The translations under genes and the position numbers were made by a program. From CAIODY01 sp041192505 (GTDB lineage Bacteria; Bacteroidota; Bacteroidia; Chitinophagales; CAIODY01): DNA of 15,842 nucleotides. Positions 7,351-14,900 of this stretch are shown here, piece after piece. Where the stretch lies: assembly GCA_041192505.1 (NCBI GenBank), contig JBEEMV010000233.1:1-15842 (forward strand), given 5' to 3'. Below the pieces are notes generated by a model that saw only the letters and a list, made by a program, of their open reading frames with translations, was not told the origin of the DNA and did not search any database. Within the stretch, counting starts at the first letter, position 1. The number at the start of each line of letters is the position of its first letter.

Positions 7351-8509
7351 CGCTATTGATTTTAGATGTGTTTATGGTAAATGTAGAATGATGTTCTTCA
7401 ATTGCATCATGATAGAATCCACTCAGCTTTTTCCATTTTATTACAGCCATTAAAGCATTTAGAGCATTCAAATCGGCAATCTGAATATTAGTTGTATATT
7501 CATTGTCAGCAATATCTTCTGAACCAATTCTAATTGGAATATGGTCATATTTTAATGCTGTGCCAACAGTTACCCTTAGAATACCAACAAGGTTTTCTTC
7601 ACCAATATTTACACCAAGACCAACATCAATAAATGTTATTCTAAGTTTCTTTAATTGTGATAGAATTGCCCCTTTGGCTCTATTGCTATCAATACAAATA
7701 AAAACATAGGAAAACCCATTTAATAAATCGATATTTTCTTCAGTTATATAAACTGCGAAAGGCTTTATTCCCTTATGCATGTTTGAATATTTTGAAGCAT
7801 AATAGTCAACTTTTTTATGCTGCTCTTTTAGTTCTTCAACAGAAGCTGCACCAGGCGAACGAAAGGCATTATGTTGTAATAATACATCTCCATCAAACAA
7901 GTGTATTTCTGCAACTGGCGTTTTAGCAACAAAGTCTAAAATGTAAGCTCCCGTTCCCCCTAATCCAATTATACCAATCTTCTGTCCTTTAAACTTTGAA
8001 TTGATAAAATCAATATTAGCTCTGCTTGCATTTGTATCGATATAATTGAAAACAGAATCTTCTTCTATGTCTTCAACTATATTAAAACTCATTGCAGTAA
8101 CAGTTGGGTCAATTGCTTTAGCTTGTGAAGAAATAATCTCTGCATACCTTTTCACTTTTTCGTAATAATTCGGATAACCATTTACTGGTTTATTAGAAAA
8201 AGAGAAGTTCATAACTAATCCATCACATAGAGGTTGATTCATTGAACTATGCTGAATTGCAGTAATAATACTACCATCTGCATTACAAGGATGTTCCCCC
8301 ATGAATTGGATAACATGGTTGTCTGGAGTAATCGTAATATTATTATTCATGGTAAGTGTAGAAATTAGTTTACCATATTTTATTTCACGATTACTATTTA
8401 CATAAGGTATTTGGTGGACAATTAAATGTCCACCTTTTACCTCGATTTGATACCCCTCATCTCTGAGTTGTTTCAAATCTTTACTAAGACTTATCGGATG
8501 CTGATACAT
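7334..8509 (-). CDS. ThiF/E1-like adenylyltransferase with N-terminal DUF6791-like domain
   Basis: A 391-residue protein from the ATG at 8509 (MYQHPISLSKDLKQLRDEGY). An upstream ATG at 8533 would add 8 residues and deepen the overlap with the preceding gene; numbering below follows that longer form. Residues about 10-165 resemble DUF6791, with FMGEHPCNADGS (C83) and NFSFSNKPVNGYPNYYEK. Residues about 180-370 are an E1/ThiF Rossmann domain: GLGGTGA at 190-196 for ATP, DGD at 214-216, HNAFRSPGA with R225, and FICID at 278-282. E1-like enzymes adenylate the C-terminus of a ubiquitin-like protein. No cysteine occurs after C280, so the usual downstream thioester cysteine is missing. It lies between the multiubiquitin gene (26-base overlap) and the DUF6527 gene (17-base overlap). 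Confidence 0.88.
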   Translation of the reverse strand: MYQHPISLSKDLKQLRDEGYQIEVKGGHLIVHQIPYVNSNREIKYGKLISTLTMNNNITITPDNHVIQFMGEHPCNADGSIITAIQHSSMNQPLCDGLVMNFSFSNKPVNGYPNYYEKVKRYAEIISSQAKAIDPTVTAMSFNIVEDIEEDSVFNYIDTNASRANIDFINSKFKGQKIGIIGLGGTGAYILDFVAKTPVAEIHLFDGDVLLQHNAFRSPGAASVEELKEQHKKVDYYASKYSNMHKGIKPFAVYITEENIDLLNGFSYVFICIDSNRAKGAILSQLKKLRITFIDVGLGVNIGEENLVGILRVTVGTALKYDHIPIRIGSEDIADNEYTTNIQIADLNALNALMAVIKWKKLSGFYHDAIEEHHSTFTINTSKINSDDLAA

Positions 8510-8978
8510 TGAACACCATTTTATTTTTAACAAATACTACTGCCCCTCTAATCATTGAGCCTTCTGGGTTTTGTTGAGGTCCATTAGCGTAAGTAACGGT
8601 GTAAACCTTGTTAGGATTACTATCATAACTTTCGAATGCTAAAACAACAACTTGCTCAAAAGAAATGGTTTTTTCTTTCCATGACTTTTGTTTTCCATTG
8701 ACAACGAGAATAATCTCACAGTTTTTCTCCTTTGAATAAAAGTGTTCTGCTTCAGGACGTGCAAGGTTTACTTTTGTCTCGTCTGAAATCAGCTCATCTT
8801 CCCAAGGTTTTTTAACCGCAAGAAATAAATCATCCTCAACCGGAATGCTTGCTAATTGTTTAATTTCAGCACCTGTTATGTATTCATGGTGCAATGCATA
8901 GCTTTTACCATTTATGGTAAAGTGAAGAACATGTTTGTTTTGTTCATGCTCTTGATTTGAGTGTATATTTTTACTCAT
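8484..8978 (-). CDS. Multiubiquitin domain protein (two ubiquitin-like folds)
   Basis: A 164-residue protein, first gene of the operon. A polar leader (1-15) is followed by two beta-grasp-like repeats. Repeat 1 (about 16-84) begins KHVLHFTINGKSYALHHEYITGAEIKQLA. Repeat 2 (about 86-164) begins CEIILVVNGKQKSWKEKTISFEQVVVLAF and ends VFNVSASDKS, the ending I associate with the Multi_ubiq family. Both open with the strand, NGK turn, strand and helix order of ubiquitin. Such proteins are thought to be the modifier activated by the neighbouring E1. The C-terminus is DKS, with no Gly-Gly, and no peptidase gene is near to trim it. Expression probably starts in the control region 8979-9416, next to the palindromes. 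Confidence 0.85.
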   Translation of the reverse strand: MSKNIHSNQEHEQNKHVLHFTINGKSYALHHEYITGAEIKQLASIPVEDDLFLAVKKPWEDELISDETKVNLARPEAEHFYSKEKNCEIILVVNGKQKSWKEKTISFEQVVVLAFESYDSNPNKVYTVTYANGPQQNPEGSMIRGAVVFVKNKMVFNVSASDKS

Positions 8979-9016
8979 TTTTAATAAATTTTAAATTATT
9001 TTGATTATTTTGATTA

Positions 9017-9032
9017 TTCGTGTATACACGAA
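9017..9032. promoter_or_regulatory. 16-bp palindrome, candidate operator
   Basis: TTCGTGTATACACGAA is a perfect 16-bp palindrome 39 bases upstream of the multiubiquitin ATG. It is well placed for control of the leftward operon by the divergent XRE protein, which is inferred. Confidence 0.5.
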
Positions 9033-9042
9033 CAAGTCTTAT

Positions 9043-9056
9043 ATGGATATATCCAT
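9043..9056. promoter_or_regulatory. 14-bp palindrome, candidate operator
   Basis: ATGGATATATCCAT is a perfect 14-bp palindrome ten bases from the 9017-9032 site. Its sequence differs, so it may bind another protein or be a chance AT-rich palindrome. Confidence 0.35.
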
Positions 9057-9152
9057 TAAGATTTGATGCCAATAATTTTTTAAAAGCCTTTTTGTATTTA
9101 AATTGATTTAAACCATGAAGAATAACAGAGAAAATAATAATTTCTCTTTAGG

Positions 9153-9183
9153 CTTGTTGTTTTAGAAGAAATGTGTACTTTTG
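9153..9183 (+). promoter_or_regulatory. Bacteroidota-type promoter of a possible small RNA
   Basis: CTTG at 9153-9156, exactly 19 bases, then TACTTTTG at 9176-9183. Only about 85 bases separate the expected start (near 9190) from a terminator, which suggests a small RNA or an attenuated leader. Confidence 0.55.
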
Positions 9184-9189
9184 ATTTAC

Positions 9190-9274
9190 GAGACCAAAGG
9201 TATTTAATTAGGGCGCTAACCTTTTTACTTACTTTTAAAACAAAGCCAAGTAGTTTTTCTGCTTGGTTTTTTTT
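9190..9274 (+). ncRNA. Possible small RNA, about 85 nt
   Basis: Defined by the promoter at 9153-9183 and the terminator at 9245-9274. It contains a 5' hairpin, AAAGGT (9196-9201) with ACCTTT (9219-9224), a single-stranded A/T-rich middle, and the terminator stem. No reading frame of useful length is present. I do not recognise an RNA family. It may instead be an attenuator in a long leader of the XRE gene. Confidence 0.4.
9245..9274 (+). terminator. Rho-independent terminator
   Basis: GCCAAGTAG-ttttt-CTGCTTGGT forms a stem of about 9 pairs with one T-G wobble, and is followed by a run of T's to 9274. It would end the RNA begun near 9190. Confidence 0.75.
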
Positions 9275-9353
9275 ATTTATTTGAACGTTGTAAAAGTAGA
9301 ATTGATTTTTGAATAAAAAAAATATTTTACATCAAATTTTTATAAAACTTTAC

Positions 9354-9386
9354 ATTTTGTTTTAAAACAAAATTGTATTACCTTTG
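9354..9386 (+). promoter_or_regulatory. Promoter of the XRE-immA pair with overlapping 20-bp palindrome
   Basis: TTTG at 9356-9359, exactly 19 bases, then TACCTTTG at 9379-9386: a perfect match to the Bacteroidota consensus. The perfect 20-bp palindrome ATTTTGTTTTAAAACAAAAT (9354-9373) covers the -33 box, the expected place for an autorepressor operator. Confidence 0.75.
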
Positions 9387-9416
9387 CGGCATCAAAAGTT
9401 TACTTATTATTTAATT

Positions 9417-9752
9417 ATGCTTCTAAACATCGATAAATTTTATCAAGAAATTGGTTCAATTATTAAAGAGCTTAGGGAAAAACAAGGCGTTTCTCAGGAA
9501 GCTCTTGCGAATTATCTTGGACTAACAAGGATGTCAATAATTAATTTGGAAAAGGGGAGACACCGTCCTTCTATTCATCAGATTTTTTTAATTGCAGATT
9601 TATTAAAGGTCAATATACATGAATTACTGCCAATTTCCAAGATTGGGTTATCTAATGAGATAAAAAAAATAAAGGTTAATGGAATAATTTCTGCTGATAC
9701 ACTAAAGAAAGAATCACTAAATTCTGTAAATAGTTTTTTGGCTAGTATTTAA
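9417..9752 (+). CDS. XRE-family transcriptional repressor
   Basis: A 111-residue DNA-binding protein. Residues 14-70 form a Cro/CI-type helix-turn-helix: IIKELREKQGVSQEALANYL, then GLTRMSIINLEKGRHRPSI, then IADLLKVNIHELL. The C-terminal 40 residues are a short extension that may carry dimerisation or a protease-sensitive site. The in-frame TTG at 9384 is part of the -7 box TACCTTTG, so the ATG at 9417 is used. The 20-bp palindrome over its promoter suggests autoregulation. It is followed after 17 bases by an ImmA/IrrE peptidase gene. In such pairs (ImmR/ImmA, CapH/CapP) the peptidase removes the repressor. Control of the divergent ubiquitin-like operon is inferred. Confidence 0.9.
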   Translation: MLLNIDKFYQEIGSIIKELREKQGVSQEALANYLGLTRMSIINLEKGRHRPSIHQIFLIADLLKVNIHELLPISKIGLSNEIKKIKVNGIISADTLKKESLNSVNSFLASI

Positions 9753-9769
9753 TTGTATAATTTTTTATT

Positions 9770-10288
9770 ATGAATTTAAAGAAAATTAAAGAGTCCGTTG
9801 CCACTCTTCTGAATAACATTTCAGAAAATGATTTGCCAATAAATGTTGAAAATATTGCAAAGGCAAAAGGCATATTAATAAAGCCTTATAAATTTGATGA
9901 TGATGTTTCTGGCTTATTGTCAATTGAAAATGGAAAATCTGTTATTGGTGTTAATATTTTTGAATCAAGAGTAAGAAGAAGATTTACTGTTGCTCATGAA
10001 TTGGGTCATTATGAACTCCACAAAGAAGATGGGAATCTATTTGTAGATTCTCATTTTAAAGTTTATAGAAGCCCAAACTCAAAAGAAACTCCCTATAAAC
10101 AGAGAATCGAAGAAGAAGCAAATTCATTTGCGGCTATGCTTTTAATGCCTGAAGATTTGTTGAGAAATGAAGTGAAGAAAATCGAATTTGATTTAGGAAG
10201 TGAAGAAACAATAAAAGCACTTTCAAAAAAATTTGATGTTAGTTCAACCGCAATGTATTTTAGATTATCTAATTTAGAATTAATATAA
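9770..10288 (+). CDS. ImmA/IrrE family zinc metallopeptidase
   Basis: A 172-residue cytoplasmic protein of the M78/COG2856 family. The zinc motif is HELGH at 76-80, preceded by RRRFTVAHE. The third ligand region is EEEANSFAAMLLMP at 114-127, the usual glutamate-rich helix of the family. The protein ends with a short helical segment (EETIKALSKKFDVSSTAMYFRL) like the C-terminal part of ImmA proteins. Members cleave a partner XRE repressor, often in response to DNA damage. It lies 17 bases downstream of an XRE gene, on the same strand, and so probably shares its promoter. All ligands appear intact. Confidence 0.92.
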   Translation: MNLKKIKESVATLLNNISENDLPINVENIAKAKGILIKPYKFDDDVSGLLSIENGKSVIGVNIFESRVRRRFTVAHELGHYELHKEDGNLFVDSHFKVYRSPNSKETPYKQRIEEEANSFAAMLLMPEDLLRNEVKKIEFDLGSEETIKALSKKFDVSSTAMYFRLSNLELI

Positions 10289-10342
10289 CAATCTACTTCC
10301 AAAATAATTTTAAATGTAAAGAATCATTCACAATTATCGTAG

Positions 10343-10389
10343 TTTGTATTTGACAAGCGTATGCTTTAACTGAACACAATCTCCGATTG
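10343..10389 (-). repeat. Dispersed repeat, right copy (inverted)
   Basis: On the minus strand it reads CAATCGGAGATTGTGTTCAG, then TTAAAGCATACGCTTGTC and AATACAAA, homologous to 6494-6553. It lacks the 12-base insert of that copy. It includes a small hairpin, ACAATC-tcc-GATTGT (10376-10390). It lies between the convergent immA-like and hisS genes. Confidence 0.65.
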
Positions 10390-10406
10390 TAAAACAACCT
10401 AATATT

Positions 10407-11759
10407 TTATTCACCTTTCACCACTTCCATCATCTCCCCCTCATCACAAACTTTTTGTTCGCCGCTAAGCATATTTTTTACAGCAAATTTTCCTGTTTTC
10501 ATTTCTTCATCGCCAATTAATACTACAAATTTTATTTGTTTTTTGTTGGCGTATTCCATTTGCTTTTTAATTTTTTCGGCTGATGGATACAGCTCGGCAG
10601 AAATATTTTGTTGTCTTACTTTTTGTAATAAGGATAAAGAAAACAATTCGGCTTCAGCACCAAAATTGATGAACAAAACTTGTGTTGAATTTTGCAAATC
10701 GGCAGGGAATAATTTCAATTCTTCCATCACTTCATAAATTCTATCTAACCCAAATGAAATGCCTACACCGCTTACATTTGGCAATCCAAAAATGCCTGTT
10801 AAATCATCGTATCTGCCGCCGCCGCCAATGCTACCCATTTGCACATTTTTAGCTTTTACTTCAATAATAATTCCAGTATAATAATTCAATCCACGGGCTA
10901 AAGTGGTATCAATTGTAATTGCAGATTGCAGATTACAAATTGCAGATTTGCTTAACACTTCTTCTAATTCTTCAATGCCTTTTTTTGCTATTTCAATATC
11001 AACAAAAATATTTTTTAAAGCTGAAATAATACTTGCATTATCGCCATTAATTTGTAAAAATGATTCTACTTTTTCAATCTGATTTTCGGTAAAATTATTT
11101 TTTGCTAATTCTGTTTTTACACCATCTAAACCTATTTTATCCAGCTTATCAATGCCGATGGTTAAATCGGTTAATCGTTCTGCAATGCCCATCCATTCAG
11201 CTAATCCAGCCAATATTTTTCGGTTGTTAATTCTTAATTCAACCTCAACACCCAATGCTTTAAATACTTCAGCATAAATATTTAATAGCTCTACTTCGTT
11301 CAACAAACTATTGCTGCCTACCACATCAGCATCGCATTGATAAAACTCTCTGAAGCGTCCTTTCTGCGGTCTATCGGCTCTCCATACAGGTTGTATTTGA
11401 TAGCGCTTAAACGGAAATGTAATTGTGCCTCTGTTCATTGCCACATATCGTGCAAATGGAATAGTTAAATCGTAGCGTAATGCTTTTTCCGAAACTGCAT
11501 TTATCAATTCTTTATTGGTGGTAGCTGCTTGTGCTTTTTCAAAAATTTCGCCATTATTCAAAACCTTAAACATTAGCTTATCGCCCTCATCACCATACTT
11601 GCCTGTAAGGGTTTCAATATTTTCCATAGCAGGTGTTTCTAATGGCTGAAAGCCACATAGTTCAAACTGTTGGCGAATGGTATTGATAATATAATTTCTT
11701 TTTCTAACCGTTTCGGGCGAAAAATCACGAGTTCCTTTTGGTATGCTTACTTGATTCAT
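10407..11759 (-). CDS. hisS: Histidyl-tRNA synthetase
   Basis: Charges tRNA-His with histidine using ATP. At 450 residues it is normal for bacterial class II HisRS. Motifs are IPKGTRDFSP at 6-15, motif 1 around FQPLETPAMENIETL at 37-51, motif 2 with FREFYQCDADVVG at 136-148, the HisA motif LARGLNYYTG at 287-296, GGGGRYDDLTG at 312-322, and motif 3 GVGISFGLDR at 331-340. Just before the HisA motif, residues 271-281 read KSAICNLQSAI, encoded by a short nucleotide repeat, probably a repeat-derived insert in a loop. A TACTTTTG box lies 5 bases before the ATG, so the mRNA would be nearly leaderless. It converges with the immA-like gene. Confidence 0.95.
   Translation of the reverse strand: MNQVSIPKGTRDFSPETVRKRNYIINTIRQQFELCGFQPLETPAMENIETLTGKYGDEGDKLMFKVLNNGEIFEKAQAATTNKELINAVSEKALRYDLTIPFARYVAMNRGTITFPFKRYQIQPVWRADRPQKGRFREFYQCDADVVGSNSLLNEVELLNIYAEVFKALGVEVELRINNRKILAGLAEWMGIAERLTDLTIGIDKLDKIGLDGVKTELAKNNFTENQIEKVESFLQINGDNASIISALKNIFVDIEIAKKGIEELEEVLSKSAICNLQSAITIDTTLARGLNYYTGIIIEVKAKNVQMGSIGGGGRYDDLTGIFGLPNVSGVGISFGLDRIYEVMEELKLFPADLQNSTQVLFINFGAEAELFSLSLLQKVRQQNISAELYPSAEKIKKQMEYANKKQIKFVVLIGDEEMKTGKFAVKNMLSGEQKVCDEGEMMEVVKGE
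10921..10948 (-). repeat. Short GCAGATT repeat inside hisS
   Basis: GCAGATT occurs at 10921-10927, 10928-10934 and 10942-10948, the third after ACAAATT. The reading frame stays open and gives KSAICNLQSAI. Similar ICNLQS-type repeats occur scattered in Bacteroidota genomes (recollection, not checked). Confidence 0.6.
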
Positions 11760-11764
11760 AATTG

Positions 11765-11772
11765 CAAAAGTA
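11765..11772 (-). promoter_or_regulatory. Candidate -7 element of hisS
   Basis: Reads TACTTTTG on the minus strand, 5 bases before the hisS ATG. No good -33 TTTG is present. If used, the mRNA would have almost no leader. Confidence 0.45.
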
Positions 11773-11856
11773 GTGATACTAAAATATTGTTAGCTAAAAA
11801 ATACAAGCTATGAATTGCAATTCCCAATTCTATGTTTAAATAATATTTTTAACGAA

Positions 11857-11889
11857 TTTGTAGTGCTAAACAAAATCAGTTTATCTTTC
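11857..11889 (+). promoter_or_regulatory. Possible promoter of the M1 peptidase gene
   Basis: TTTG at 11857-11860, 21 bases, then TATCTTTC at 11882-11889, one base off TAnnTTTG. The spacing is slightly long. Confidence 0.35.
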
Positions 11890-11927
11890 AGTTTGAAAAT
11901 ATTTCAATTTCAAAACCTAATTCAATC

Positions 11928-14900
11928 ATGAAAAGAATTTTCATACTTCTGCTTGTTGTTTTTTCTTTTTCAAATATAGTATCGGCTCAAAACTATTGGC
12001 AGCAAGATGTTCATTATAAAATTGATGTAAAGCTTGATGATGTAAATCATTTTTTAAAAGGCAATATCGAGATACGATACACCAATCATTCGCCTAATGC
12101 ATTGCCTTATATTTATTTTCATTTATGGCCTAATGCTTACCGAGATAATACTACCGAATTTGCAAAACAACAAGTAAATATGGGTACAACCGATTTTTAT
12201 TTTGCCAATGAAGAAGACCGTGGTTTTATTGATAATTTTAATTTTATGGTAGATGGTAAACCAGGTAGATTTGTATTAATTGATGATACCATTGATATTG
12301 GCAAACTATTGTTAGATAAGCCATTGCAGCCTAATCAATCTGTTATTATTACTACACCATTCCGAGTTAAAATACCAAAAACATTTTCAAGATTAGGGCA
12401 TGACGGGCAGCAATATCAAATTTCGCAATGGTTTCCTAAGCCAGCCGTGTATGATAAAAATGGTTGGAATGAAATGCCTTATTTAGACCAAGGCGAATTT
12501 TATAGTGAGTATGGTTCGTTTGATGTAAAAATTACATTGCCAAAAAATTATGTGGTAGGTGCTACAGGCGATTTGCAAAACGAAGATGAAAAAATATTTT
12601 TAGATACATTGGCTGCACAAACGGCTACTATGGATGGTTTTGCGTTTGATAAAAAATTTCCAAAATCGAATGATACCACTAAAACATTGCATTATACAGC
12701 CAATCATGTACACGATTTTGCATGGTTTGCTGATAAGCGTTATTTGGTATTAAAAGGCAATGTTACTTTACAAAGTGGCAGAACGGTAAATACTTGGCTG
12801 CTGTTTACGCCCCGTGGTGGCAGATATTGGAAAAATGCATTGCCATACATTAATCATGCGGTTGAAAATTATAGCAAATGGATTGGCGAATATCCTTACA
12901 ATAATGTAACAGCTGTAGAAGGAAAATTAGAAGCTGGTGGTGGTATGGAATACCCGATGATTACCGTAATTGGCAAAGTACAATCATCGGCAATGTTAGA
13001 AACTGTAATAGTTCACGAAGTGGGACACAACTGGTTTCAGGGCGTTTTAGGAAGTAACGAACGAATGCATCCATGGATGGATGAAGGCATCAATTCGTAT
13101 TATGAAAATAGATATTCGAAAGAAATTGCTGCACCACAAAAACCTAGTGTAAAAAAATCGAAAGGTATTTCAATTTCGTTGGGTGGTGTAAAAGATAAAA
13201 ATGGTAACACGATGAGCTATTTGGGTTATGCATTTAGTGCTTGGAAAAATGAAGACCAACCCTGCGAATTGCCAGCCATAGAATACTCTAGCTTAAATTA
13301 TTTTGGCGATGTATATGCTAAAACACCGTTGGTATTTAATTATTTAGCCAATACCATTGGGCAACAAACTTTTGATAGCATTATGCATTTGTATTATGCT
13401 CAATTTCAATTCAAACATCCACAGCCCGATGATATAAAAGCCATATTTAATGCAAACACAAAACAGAACATTGATTGGTTTTGGAATGATGCCATTAACA
13501 GCACAAAAAAGTTTGATTTACGATTAAAAAATATCAACCGAAAAACCGAAAAAATTGGTACTGATGAATTTTATAAAGTAACGGTTAAAAACGAAAGCAA
13601 TGTTCGTACGCCTTATTCTATAAGCGCTTTACGCAATGATACGATTATCTCAACCATAAATTATGGTGGCTTTTTGGGCGAAATGGATGTATTATTTCCA
13701 GTAGGAAAATATTCGAAATTAGTGATTGATGCACAGCATATTATTCCTGAATTAAATCGTCAAAATAATAGCAGTAAAATAGCAGGCAATTTTAGAAAAA
13801 TTGAACCTTTAAAAATTGGTAGTACAGGCTTTTTAAAAATGCCAACTCGAAATCAACTTTCGATAGTGCCAATGATTGGCTATAATTATTACAATGGGCT
13901 AATGCCGGGTTTAATTTTTGGTAATGCATTTATGCCAGGCAATAAATGGACGTATCAACTATTACCTATGATAGGATTGAAGCATACAGATTTAGCTTTT
14001 ACAGGCAAAGTGGTTAGGCATTGGAACGTAAATAAATCATTCATCAATCATGTTCAAGCTGGTGTGGGTGCTAATGCTTTTGATATGGATTTTGGTGTTG
14101 AACAAAAATATGTTCGTATTCGTCCGTTTGTTGAAATGCATTTTAAAAACAAACACCCTTTTGATGGCGTTTCAGAAAAAATAATTTTAGAAAGTAGTAT
14201 CATCAGAACAGGCTCTACTACTGATTTTACAATAGATAATTTTTCGAAACAAGCCACCCAAAAATTTTATTTAGCTACTTATGAATATGTAAACAACGAT
14301 AAAATTTCGCCACAAAAATTTACTGGGCAAATACAAAATAATAAAAACGATTTTAAAATTACAGCCACTTTCGAAACAGGATTGATGTATAAAAAAAATA
14401 AATATTTTCGAGTTCGTGGTTTTGGTGGTATAGTTAGCGATGCTAATCCATCATTTGGTTTTAAATTAAAAATGAGTGGCTTTACAGGCTTTGATGATTA
14501 TTTGTACAACAATATGTATATGGGTAGAAACGAATCGAATGGCATTTGGGCAAAACAAATTTATATGCAAGAAGGCGGCTTTAGGCAGTTAACTTGGCAT
14601 CAAAAATATATTGGTTATTCTAATTCAATATTAGGCAGTTTAAATTTCACTTTCGATTTGCCCATCAGCCTACCGCTTAGCATCTATGCCGATTTTGGAA
14701 TGTATGGACTTAAGCAACCTTATAAATACGAGTACGATAAAATTCAATATGATGGTGGAATAATACTCCGAGTAGCAGAAAATTTACAAATCAATTTTCC
14801 TTTATTTGCTTCGCAAGATTTTAGAGACAATATAAAATCTGTTTATGGCAGCCAATCTAAATTTAAACAATGGGGTAATAGAATAACATTTGTGTTTAAT

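Larger units (their letters stand above)
8979..9416. other. Divergent control region
   Basis: 438 bases between the leftward ubiquitin-like operon and the rightward repressor gene. It contains a short direct repeat (ATTTTGATT twice, near 8998-9018), two adjacent palindromes (9017-9032, 9043-9056), an inverted repeat AGAGAAA/TTTCTCT (9127-9147), a promoter (9153-9183), a possible small RNA (about 9190-9274) with terminator, and a second promoter overlapped by a 20-bp palindrome. No clear TAnnTTTG promoter was found for the leftward operon. Confidence 0.7.

Noticed and set aside
7003..8978. Type II CBASS, Bil or Bub operon
   Set aside because: No cyclic-nucleotide synthase (CD-NTase), E2, JAB peptidase or effector gene is in the window, and the Multi_ubiq/DUF6791/DUF6527 set differs from those systems. 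Only a functional analogy is claimed.
9384..9416. TTG start extending the XRE protein by 11 residues
   Set aside because: The TTG is the end of the -7 box TACCTTTG of a consensus promoter, so it is not in the mRNA. The same reasoning rejects the TTG starts at 1929 and 5185.
10093..10302. 69-codon minus-strand frame
   Set aside because: It is antisense to the metallopeptidase gene and has no family resemblance.
6487..10406. Complete integrative element or prophage
   Set aside because: The XRE-ImmA pair and tRNA-like end recall one, but no integrase, recombinase, relaxase or structural gene is present.
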